A stretch of 5,247 bases of DNA from Thermoflexibacter sp. (GTDB taxonomy: Bacteria > Bacteroidota > Bacteroidia > Cytophagales > Thermoflexibacteraceae): assembly GCA_025455345.1 (NCBI GenBank), contig JALOMS010000394.1, positions 1-5,247 on the forward strand. Direction: 5' to 3'. A program made the position numbers and the translations under genes. Position 1 is the first letter of the stretch. Every line of letters begins with the position of its first letter. Shown here in pieces: positions 1-4,643 of the stretch. The notes under the pieces were generated by a model. It ran no database searches. It saw nothing but the letters and a program-made list of their open reading frames with translations, and was not told the DNA's origin.

Positions 1-323
1 CCAATCAAAAAGGGAAGCAGATGCCATAAATGTTTGGGCCTAAGCTTAAAATCTGAATAGCAAACGGATAATACATACAGATAAAAAACAGGGATTTGTA
101 AGAATGCCAATGTATTTCTAAGCATCCCTGCGTTTGTAGGCATTTGAACAACTAAACTAAGCAAAGGTCCACTACCATCTATTGCAGTTAAAATTAAAAA
201 CACAGCAAAAAGCGCATTACTTGTCTTTTGTTTTGTTTTAACGGTCAAAAGAAAGATGGCCAGAAACAAGGAAATGAACAACGAAATTGAAGCGACAATA
301 ACCAATACACTAATATTCTCCAT
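1..323 (-). CDS. Membrane N-terminal domain of a probable AraC-family regulator (3' partial)
   Basis: Reading leftward from an ATG at 323, the frame stays open to the window edge and gives 107 residues (MENISVLVIV... ...HLWHLLPFLI). Three hydrophobic segments are visible at about residues 4-27, 36-60 and 72-90, separated by short basic loops (VKTKQKTSN, DFKLRPKH). This is typical of the multi-helix membrane sensor half of Bacteroidota proteins that end in a cytoplasmic AraC-type helix-turn-helix. The phrases around 'LFAVFLILTAIDGSGPLL' and 'HLLPFLI' resemble that family. The DNA-binding part would lie beyond the left edge and is not seen, so the regulator call is family recognition plus inference. 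The leader is A-rich (GGAAAACAAAG before ATG) with no strong Shine-Dalgarno. The gap to the upstream gene holds a terminator-like hairpin, so this gene probably has its own promoter. Another multi-helix membrane protein, such as a sensor kinase N-terminus, is the alternative. Confidence 0.75.
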   Translation of the reverse strand, partial: MENISVLVIVASISLFISLFLAIFLLTVKTKQKTSNALFAVFLILTAIDGSGPLLSLVVQMPTNAGMLRNTLAFLQIPVFYLYVLSVCYSDFKLRPKHLWHLLPFLI

Positions 324-347
324 TCTTTGTTTTCCTTTTTCGTATCG

Positions 348-367
348 TTGGTTATGGTTGCTGGTGA
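348..367. repeat. 20-bp near-repeat, copy 1
   Basis: TTGGTTATGGTTGCTGGTGA on the plus strand matches 17 of 20 bases with 2145-2164 (TTGATTATGGTTGGAGGTGA). Both copies sit just upstream of a minus-strand gene start: 24 bp before the gene starting at 323, and 9 bp before the gene starting at 2135. The role is unknown; it may be a shared leader or operator, or coincidence. Confidence 0.35.
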
Positions 368-402
368 CGCTGGCTATGAAGCGTTAATTAAATTTTTTAA
401 AA

Positions 403-451
403 ATTACTCAAAAGTAATGCTTTGCAGACATTGTTTCATTTGTAAAGCATT
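403..451 (-). terminator. Terminator-like hairpins after the discoidin-domain gene
   Basis: Immediately after the TAA stop of the upstream gene there are two overlapping inverted repeats. One is AATGCTTT/AAAGCATT (416-423 with 444-451), a perfect 8-bp stem with a 20-nt loop. The other is ATTACT-TTTG-AGTAAT read on the minus strand (418-403), a perfect 6-bp stem with a 4-nt loop, followed directly by a T-rich run. The two stems share bases and cannot both form. The second has the shape of a weak rho-independent terminator. The stems are AT-rich, so strength is doubtful. Confidence 0.4.
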
Positions 452-452
452 T

Positions 453-1190
453 TTAATGTACATCAATTCCATCAAAGAAAATTTCTGTAATTGCTGTGTC
501 ACTATATTTATCTCCCTTGTAAGTAGATAAGATCTCAAATTTCAGAATCATATCTTTTCCGTCTTGATATCGACCAACAGGTTCACCAAGTTCAAACGAT
601 TGATCTGCTTTAGTGTCCATAAGATTCAATATTGCGTAGGGTTTATCATTTATATAAAGTTTTAGTGTTTTAACTCTCGAATTTTCCTTCCAAGCTTTAT
701 CAGACTTTACATAACCATTGCTGACTATAATTTCTGTCACTCTCGGGCAACTATTCTTAAAGTAATACGCTAAGTATTCGCCTATACCATCACCTTGCAC
801 TCCCTCAACCCAAGCTGTTTTATAACTTAGATCGTGCGCATTTGAAGCATTATAATTTATTGATCCGGTAGATTTTAAAGTTGAAGACGCTACCTGTTTA
901 TATGAATCTCCACCACAGTACCAACTACAAGACCCGCCCAAAATGTCAAACGGACTTTCCTTTGTCTCTTCCGTTTTTGATACAGCCGCCCAATAGGTAT
1001 TTTTTTCCGCCTCTGTCATTAAATCAAAATTCTTACCAAGTTGGTCTCTTAGTTTATAATTGTTTTGAGTAGAGTCACTTAAATTCGGAACCGATCCGAT
1101 CTTGGGTTTTAAGACTTTTAAATTATCTTGTGAGTAGGTGAAGTTTATTGTTAGTGCTAGTATTAATATTGCTAGAATTACATTCTTCAT
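453..1190 (-). CDS. Secreted protein with NADase-type discoidin/glycan-binding domain
   Basis: 245 residues from an ATG at 1190. Residues 1-20 form a clear signal peptide (basic MKN, hydrophobic VILAILILALTINF, then TYS cut before Q21), so the protein should be exported. Residues 21-84 are a polar linker without a recognised fold. Residues about 85-243 resemble the beta-sandwich discoidin-like domain annotated as 'NADase-type glycan-binding'. The strongest signature is TAWVEGVQGDGIGEYL at 125-140, where this family usually has KTAWVEG..GDGIGE. It is supported by VTEIIVSNGYVKSDKAWKENSRVKTLKLYIN (151-181) and a closing AITEIFFDGID (233-243). Cys88 and Cys92 in GGSCSWYCGG, with Cys148, could form a disulfide. 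Binding of sugars or another surface ligand is inferred from the domain; no catalytic domain is present and no NADase activity is claimed. The gene ends in TAA with a terminator-like hairpin close behind, and appears monocistronic. Confidence 0.85.
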   Translation of the reverse strand: MKNVILAILILALTINFTYSQDNLKVLKPKIGSVPNLSDSTQNNYKLRDQLGKNFDLMTEAEKNTYWAAVSKTEETKESPFDILGGSCSWYCGGDSYKQVASSTLKSTGSINYNASNAHDLSYKTAWVEGVQGDGIGEYLAYYFKNSCPRVTEIIVSNGYVKSDKAWKENSRVKTLKLYINDKPYAILNLMDTKADQSFELGEPVGRYQDGKDMILKFEILSTYKGDKYSDTAITEIFFDGIDVH

Positions 1191-1209
1191 TGGTATATTC
1201 TTTTGTTAT

Positions 1210-1238
1210 TAAAAATATGTTAGTCGAGTCACCTTCAA
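1210..1238 (-). promoter_or_regulatory. Candidate Bacteroidota-type promoter for the discoidin-domain gene
   Basis: On the minus strand TTGA (1238-1235) is separated by 17 bases from TATTTTTA (1217-1210), a partial match to the Bacteroidota -33 TTTG / -7 TAnnTTTG pattern. It lies 20 bp ahead of the ATG at 1190. The region is AT-rich, so chance matches are easy. Confidence 0.25.
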
Positions 1239-1266
1239 TTTCTATTGGCTGTTAAAATATCTTCCA

Positions 1267-1379
1267 CCTGCAGTCGGTATTTTCACCGAACCGCATTCAC
1301 CTTTAAAAGTGTGTAAATTACAAAATCATTGTATAACCTTACACTTGAGGGTGTGATCGGTGATAACATCGACTACAGG
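1267..1379. repeat. Large intergenic hairpin (site C, 113 bp)
   Basis: The arms 1267-1291 and 1355-1379 are inverted repeats matching at 20 of 25 positions without a gap (CCTGCAGTCG... against CGACTACAGG...). Inside them CACC (1298-1301) can pair with GGTG (1350-1353), and AAGTGTGTAA (1307-1316) can pair with TTACACTT (1339-1346) with a 2-nt bulge. This leaves a loop of about 22 nt. Nearly the whole element therefore folds as one long imperfect stem. It lies between the phosphodiester glycosidase gene (stop at 1398) and the discoidin-domain gene (start at 1190) in a 207-bp gap. It has no T-run, so it is not a standard terminator. It also lacks the GCCCC/TAACGTTT ends of sites A and B, so membership in the same class is uncertain. 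A degenerate recombination site, a REP-like palindrome or a structured RNA leader are the options. Confidence 0.6.
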
Positions 1380-1397
1380 CTAAAAACTCGTTACTTA

Positions 1398-2135
1398 TTA
1401 GTTTTTCTTTTTTGTCACGCCAATAATTACTCCAAAATTTCCATCAGTTTGCATCCACTTTTTATCTGGCAAATACGTCCTTGAAACAAAACCGTCAAGA
1501 TATAATGCGTTTTTACAACCCAAACTTTGAAAGTATTTAGCAAAGTCGTAAAAACTGATTTCTGTTTTAGACATTACAAATACTACTTTGTTGTCGGGTA
1601 AAATACCAACGCCATTTCGAATATGCAGATTTTTTGAGCCTTCTTTAAATGCTGAATGAATTTTACCATCAATAACAAGCATCGGTCCTGATTGCGTTGC
1701 ATATTTGACCTCTCCATTGTTCTTAAAGTCAGTTGTATTGCAAACAAACGGAACGTTATCAGTGGTAAGGTAAAAAATACCATTGGGCTTTAAGTAGAAG
1801 TTTCCGCTTCCATCTGCCGTATCTAAAACTGCAAGTGTCTGTTTGTTTTGAATAAAAAGCCCTTGTGGTGAAAAGTCTCTATTGAACATTCCACCATTCA
1901 TTGCAAAAGTCAAGGTCAAGTTTTTACTCTCAACAAAGTTTTTCAAATTTAAAATGCTTTTTAAAGTTTGGCCACTATCGTTCTTCCAATAGAGTTGTAA
2001 ATCTTGTGTTTTAGTATCAACAATATATGATAAAATCTGGTCGTCAGAAGAGTATTTATTTGTTGTAAAAGCAATCAGTCCTGCTGTTAGTATAGACAAC
2101 AAAATCACTACTCGAATTTTTTCTTTGTGTTTCAA
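1398..2135 (-). CDS. Membrane-anchored phosphodiester glycosidase (NAGPA/DUF2233) family protein
   Basis: 245 residues. The start must be TTG at 2135: the frame is closed upstream by a TAA without any ATG, and the first internal Met is residue 79, inside the conserved domain. Residues 1-8 are basic (MKHKEKIR) and 9-24 hydrophobic, giving a signal anchor or uncleaved signal peptide, with the rest in the periplasm. The family motifs appear in order: AMNGGMF (78-84), PNGIFY (117-122), ATQSGPMLVIDG (146-157), IRNGVGI (172-178) and ALYLDGF (210-216). These match the DUF2233 / NAGPA-like phosphodiester glycosidase fold, whose animal member removes the GlcNAc cap from mannose-6-phosphate and whose E. 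coli relative is YigE. The length suits a single-domain bacterial member. The natural substrate is unknown; a sugar phosphodiester in the envelope is the likely type. A 78-bp gap separates it from the gene upstream, and no convincing promoter is visible there. Confidence 0.88.
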   Translation of the reverse strand: MKHKEKIRVVILLSILTAGLIAFTTNKYSSDDQILSYIVDTKTQDLQLYWKNDSGQTLKSILNLKNFVESKNLTLTFAMNGGMFNRDFSPQGLFIQNKQTLAVLDTADGSGNFYLKPNGIFYLTTDNVPFVCNTTDFKNNGEVKYATQSGPMLVIDGKIHSAFKEGSKNLHIRNGVGILPDNKVVFVMSKTEISFYDFAKYFQSLGCKNALYLDGFVSRTYLPDKKWMQTDGNFGVIIGVTKKKN

Positions 2136-2144
2136 TTTCTTTCT

Positions 2145-2164
2145 TTGATTATGGTTGGAGGTGA
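2145..2164. repeat. 20-bp near-repeat, copy 2
   Basis: TTGATTATGGTTGGAGGTGA matches 17 of 20 bases of 348-367 in the same orientation and again directly precedes a minus-strand start codon (TTG at 2135). The function is unknown. Confidence 0.35.
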
Positions 2165-2213
2165 TGTTTTGCAGCAGTAAAGTTGTTTGTCCGAAAATGT
2201 GTTATCCCAAGTT

Positions 2214-3152
2214 TCATGACTTCTCCGTCAACGTGTTTAATAATTCTAAGAAATTATCAGGTGGAAAGAATTGCAGTTTATTGACTTCAATTTTGTAAGG
2301 AAGATTTTCAAAGCGACCGTCTTTATACCAAAAAAGATTGTTGCTTACTGAACCTGGTCCTTCCGAATTCATGCCGTATATGGTCGGAATAAGTTGGTTA
2401 ATAGCAGTAACAACTTCTATATTTTCAATTGGATAAATAATTACTGAATGTCTGTGTGGGATGCCAATGAGAGAACCTTTTGAGCCAACTAAGTTCGGAT
2501 AATTGCTTAATTCAAATACAATATTGGGAGTAAAAAAATGGTTGCCCTGAATAAACCAAATTGTAAACTCATTAAACTTCTGTTGAGAAATGTCTGATGA
2601 ATAATTGGTCTTGATATTTTGTAAACCCACTTCAAATAACTCGTCTAAACTCTTACCCCATTTGTCTGCTTGCTCTGGTTGAACATTTGTTATGCTGTCT
2701 GGCAAGTCAAAAACTAACATAGCGTAAATGTCTCCTGCAAAATCTTTCCCTATGGTTAACTCTTTTCCGATATTTGCAGCATAGTCATTTGGGTAAAGGC
2801 GAACACCGATATACTTTTTTACATTGTCAAAGTCATGAACAATTTTATTGAACTCTGTATCAAATTGATTTGCTCTAACCATAGAGTCAAAATGTTCGGA
2901 AACAATGCTACCATAGTTTCTTGGTTTGTCTTGCTTACAAACCTGTGCTAAATTGGTTAGTCCTAAATTATTAAAACTAAAATCGTTTACACCAGTCATT
3001 ATCATTCCATCACCAAGTTCATAAGTAATTTTCTTCTTGTTAAAGTAATTATCAACAGCTTTTAGAAAATCGCTGTATTCACTGCCGTTAAAAAAAGAAG
3101 CCCACTCAGGAACTTCTTGATTGTCTTTGTATCTTTTGAAAATTGAGAACAT
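2214..3152 (-). CDS. Uncharacterised DUF1444/YtpQ-like protein
   Basis: 312 residues from the ATG at 3152 (MFSIFKRYKDNQEVPEWASF). The frame extends 16 codons further to a TTG at 3200, but the ATG is preferred because a promoter-like TTTG-N17-TACATTCA lies across 3173-3201. That placement puts the TTG inside the -33 box. The protein has no signal peptide or membrane helix and should be cytoplasmic. The second half resembles the DUF1444 (YtpQ) family: DKWGKSLDELFEVGLQNI at 163-180, GSLIGIPHRHSVIIYPI at 226-242, and the best-conserved stretch EGPGSVSNNLFWYKDG at 264-279. No function is established for this family. The N-terminal half (1-150), with EVPEWASFFNGSEYSDFL at 13-30, is not recognised beyond this group. 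The gene follows palindromic site A by about 80 bp and ends in TGA at 2214, with the next gene 78 bp on. It is probably a one-gene transcription unit or the first gene of a pair. Confidence 0.75.
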   Translation of the reverse strand: MFSIFKRYKDNQEVPEWASFFNGSEYSDFLKAVDNYFNKKKITYELGDGMIMTGVNDFSFNNLGLTNLAQVCKQDKPRNYGSIVSEHFDSMVRANQFDTEFNKIVHDFDNVKKYIGVRLYPNDYAANIGKELTIGKDFAGDIYAMLVFDLPDSITNVQPEQADKWGKSLDELFEVGLQNIKTNYSSDISQQKFNEFTIWFIQGNHFFTPNIVFELSNYPNLVGSKGSLIGIPHRHSVIIYPIENIEVVTAINQLIPTIYGMNSEGPGSVSNNLFWYKDGRFENLPYKIEVNKLQFFPPDNFLELLNTLTEKS

Positions 3153-3172
3153 GTTGGCCGTTTTTACGTCTT

Positions 3173-3201
3173 TGAATGTATCTGTCAGGTAAATGCTCAA
3201 A
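3173..3201 (-). promoter_or_regulatory. Candidate promoter of the DUF1444-like gene
   Basis: Minus strand: TTTG (3201-3198), 17-bp spacer, TACATTCA (3180-3173). This fits the Bacteroidota pattern TTTG / TAnnTTTG in the -33 box and in the TA and first TT of the -7 box. It would start transcription about 15 nt before the ATG at 3152. It argues against the TTG at 3200 as the start codon. Confidence 0.4.
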
Positions 3202-3273
3202 TCCTTGGTTTTGCAGAGTCGTGATTTTTTTGCCCCTAACGTTTTGACACTTGGTGAAGAACCGCATCACGAA

Positions 3274-3293
3274 GTCCCGCACCTGCGGGATCA
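3274..3293. repeat. GC-rich palindromic direct repeat, copy 1
   Basis: The two copies share GTCCCGCANNNGCGRGATCA, here with CCT in the middle and G at R. The segment TCCCGCACCTGCGGGA (3275-3290) is a perfect 7-bp palindrome around CC. The second copy starts 70 bp downstream in the same orientation. Both lie in the core of site A. Confidence 0.6.
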
Positions 3294-3343
3294 ACCAGCA
3301 CTGAACTTGAATAGAAGCATAAAGCTCCAAGTTTGCGTAGCCT

Positions 3344-3363
3344 GTCCCGCATGGGCGAGATCA
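3344..3363. repeat. GC-rich palindromic direct repeat, copy 2
   Basis: Same pattern as 3274-3293, with TGG in the middle and A at R, which breaks one pair of the palindrome. Similarity continues loosely past the 20-bp core (TCAACCAGCACTGAAC against TCACCCCGCCTGAAAC). Confidence 0.6.
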
Positions 3364-3386
3364 CCCCGCCTGAAACAAAACCTGTG

Positions 3387-3944
3387 TTATAGGGCGTTTT
3401 TCTTCTTGTCGTCATTGATTTTCATGGTCAAAAGTGCAATTGCTCCGCCTGCCGCACCTATTGATACAATAGTATTAATTCCTGTCCAATATGCAATTAG
3501 TCCTGCTGGTAGTCCGCCAATTAGCCCACCAAGTGCGGCCCAACCACTATATTTTAAATTTTTCCTTTTGTTTGTATTTAAAGCCTTTGAGTTCTCGGCA
3601 AGGAAGTCAAACTTTGAGTCAAGCAAATATTTCTGGTAATTACCAATGAATGTTTCCCAAAGCAATTCGTCTTTGTTTGTTGGAATTTGTCCAGTTGCGT
3701 TTATATTAAAGTTTGCTTTAACGTCTTGTCCGCTAATTTCAATGTCGATTGTCGATTTCCAATTCAGCGGATTAAACGTCCACATATTTGAAGTGATTGA
3801 GCCACGTTCAAATATTATTATATTGTCAGTGGTTTTGTTGTCAATGTGCTTAAAGCCTGATTTTTGGAAATACTCTATTGTCATTTTTCTCAGGTCAGTC
3901 GACTCCAAAGCTTTAAATCCAATTGTCTTTTTTATTGCTGTCAT
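3387..3944 (-). CDS. Unrecognised protein with C-terminal membrane hairpin; probable cassette gene
   Basis: 185 residues from the ATG at 3944. I do not recognise a named family. Residues 1-125 look like a soluble alpha/beta domain: helix 14-30, strand NIIIFERGS (41-49), then NMWTFNPLNWKSTIDIEI (53-70), which reads as a conserved aromatic turn followed by a strand. Residues 124-132 are basic (NKRKNLKY). They precede two hydrophobic segments (about 133-152 and 156-174) rich in small residues (GGLIGGLPAGLIAYW, SIGAAGGAIALL), like a glycine-zipper hairpin. The Lys-rich tail KINDDKKKNAL would stay in the cytoplasm. There is no signal peptide. The stop TAA (3387-3389) lies inside the end of site A, and the ATG is only 25 bp from the end of site B. 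The gene therefore fills the space between the two palindromic elements, as an integron cassette gene would. No clear promoter lies in the short leader; transcription may come from within site B or from upstream. Confidence 0.8.
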   Translation of the reverse strand: MTAIKKTIGFKALESTDLRKMTIEYFQKSGFKHIDNKTTDNIIIFERGSITSNMWTFNPLNWKSTIDIEISGQDVKANFNINATGQIPTNKDELLWETFIGNYQKYLLDSKFDFLAENSKALNTNKRKNLKYSGWAALGGLIGGLPAGLIAYWTGINTIVSIGAAGGAIALLTMKINDDKKKNAL

Positions 3945-3969
3945 TTGTTTGTTGGTCGCGTTTTAAAAT

Positions 3970-4105
3970 GCCCCATAACGTTTATGTATGTGACGTTATC
4001 AGTTTAAGATTAGCAAATTGTCGCACGACACCAAACGTTATTTGAAAGATAAAACTAAAAACTTAAACCTAGCCCCACAATGGCACATACATTTTGTTGG
4101 GGGGC
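3970..4105. repeat. attC-like palindromic element, site B (136 bp)
   Basis: The arms pair in order from the outside: GCCCC (3970-3974) with GGGGC (4101-4105), TAAC-type base (3976-3979) with GTTG (4096-4099), ATGTATGTG (3984-3992) perfectly with CACATACAT (4084-4092), and GTTTAAG (4002-4008) perfectly with CTTAAAC (4062-4068). There is a bulge of about six extra bases on the 3' arm. The tip contains a small perfect hairpin TGTCGCACGACA (4019-4030). A second internal pairing, ATAACG (3975-3980) with CGTTAT (3994-3999), competes with the long stem. The outer ends match site A, while the stem sequence does not. This is the pattern of integron attC sites, where structure rather than sequence is kept. 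The upstream lipoprotein gene stops at 4122, 16 bp outside the element. The recombination role is inferred. Confidence 0.65.
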
Positions 4106-4121
4106 GTTTTGTTCACCTCAC

Positions 4122-4562
4122 TCATTTAAAATCAACTATTAAGGGTAATACTTGCAGTGTCGGTACCTTTAAACCTTTGCAAGTCCCAGGCTCCCATTTA
4201 GATTTCTTAACAACTTCAATAAACTGTTTGTCCATAGTTGTTCCTTCAATATTTTTGATTGTCCTTAGTCCAGTTATTTCTCCGTTGTCCTCAACGATAA
4301 ATGCAATAAAGATTTTACTTTCAATTGGATGAAAGTCTTTTGGCGCTTTTAAAATCTTTCCAACTTCTGAAAGCAGTTCAGCCATTCCCCCAATAACTCT
4401 AGGTTGAACTTCAACCGTTTTAAATACTTCTCTGTTAGTCAGAGTGTCAATAGTTTTTAAGCAGTCCGATGGTGACTTTGGTTCTTGTCCCAAAGCATCA
4501 CTTATGCAGGAAGTCAATATTGGAAAGATTAAGAGTCCGACTATTATCTTATATGTGCTCAT
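4122..4562 (-). CDS. Lipoprotein with TonB C-terminal-like domain
   Basis: 146 residues from the ATG at 4562 (MSTYKIIVGLLIFPILTSC). The frame extends upstream only to a TTG at 4601, whose extra 13 residues would displace the signal peptide, so the ATG is chosen. An AAAAAGGA stretch ends 2 nt before the ATG. Residues 1-18 form a lipoprotein signal with lipobox LTSC, so Cys19 should be lipidated. Residues about 50-146 resemble the TonB C-terminal domain: VEVQPRVIGGMAELLSEV (49-66) corresponds to the usual 'P.f.GG...l' opening. KIFIAFIVEDNGEITGLRTI (83-102) and FIEVVKKSKWEPGTCKGLKV (114-133) correspond to the strand, helix and 'W.P....G' parts. A true TonB has an N-terminal transmembrane helix and a Pro-rich linker, both absent here. 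An energy-transducing role is therefore unlikely; a stand-alone periplasmic or outer-membrane domain is more plausible. Cys34 and Cys128 could pair. Confidence 0.82.
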   Translation of the reverse strand: MSTYKIIVGLLIFPILTSCISDALGQEPKSPSDCLKTIDTLTNREVFKTVEVQPRVIGGMAELLSEVGKILKAPKDFHPIESKIFIAFIVEDNGEITGLRTIKNIEGTTMDKQFIEVVKKSKWEPGTCKGLKVPTLQVLPLIVDFK

Positions 4563-4598
4563 TGTCCTTTTTAAAGAAAGACCAAATTTCCAGTTGTG

Positions 4599-4616
4599 CA
4601 ACAGTCACCACTGTTG
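4599..4616. repeat. Perfect 7-bp hairpin between two genes
   Basis: CAACAGT-CACC-ACTGTTG in the 81-bp gap between the 155-residue gene and the lipoprotein gene. There is no T-run after it on the minus strand, so it is a weak terminator candidate. It may be an operator or a collapsed remnant of a larger palindrome. Confidence 0.4.
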
Positions 4617-4643
4617 GCGGCTGGCCATTTTGTCCACCGTTTC

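Larger units (their letters stand above)
3232..3395. repeat. attC-like palindromic element, site A (164 bp)
   Basis: On the plus strand the element opens with GCCCCTAACGTTTTG (3232-3246) and closes with CAAAACCTGTGTTATAGGGC (3376-3395). The ends are complementary, GCCC..TAAC..GTTTTG against its inverse, with small bulges. Inside, ACTTGG (3249-3254) can pair with CCAAGT (3327-3332), and two GC-rich palindromes sit at 3275-3290 and 3345-3360. The interior is visibly richer in G+C than the flanking genes. The outer ends are nearly the same as those of site B: TGCCCC-TAACGTTT against TGCCCCATAACGTTT, and TGTTATAGGGCGTTTT against TGTTGGGGGGCGTTTT. The cores are unrelated. On the minus strand the 3' end reads ACGTTAGGGGC, similar to the GTTRRRY core where integron integrases cut. 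The TAA of the upstream gene (3387-3389) lies within it. Assignment as an attC-type recombination site is inference; a dispersed palindromic repeat is the alternative. Confidence 0.6.

Noticed and set aside
327..530. 67-residue plus-strand frame
   Set aside because: Spans an intergenic hairpin and the antisense end of the discoidin-domain gene; Cys-rich by chance.
881..1072. 63-residue plus-strand frame
   Set aside because: Lies wholly antisense inside the discoidin-domain gene.
1583..1783. 66-residue minus-strand frame within the phosphodiester glycosidase gene
   Set aside because: Out-of-frame shadow; the main frame carries all the family motifs.
3106..3330. 74-residue minus-strand frame running from inside site A into the DUF1444-like gene
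   Set aside because: It overlaps a well-supported gene in another frame, and its first third is translated palindromic repeat; no protein-like pattern.
3274..3363. CRISPR array
   Set aside because: Only two repeat copies, each a short palindrome, with no regular spacers and no cas gene.
3193..3639. 148-residue plus-strand frame
   Set aside because: It runs antisense through site A and most of the 185-residue gene; composition is repeat-derived (SPRLKQ, PPAAP) and it mirrors the real gene.
3646..3966. 106-residue plus-strand frame
   Set aside because: Antisense shadow of the N-terminal part of the 185-residue gene, with no features of its own.
3232..4105. Composite transposon or MITE pair
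   Set aside because: No transposase and no clear target-site duplications seen; the two elements share only their ends and not their cores, unlike copies of one MITE. Not fully excluded.
4018..4332. 104-residue plus-strand frame crossing site B into the lipoprotein gene
   Set aside because: Starts in the loop of the palindrome and is antisense to the TonB-C-like coding region.
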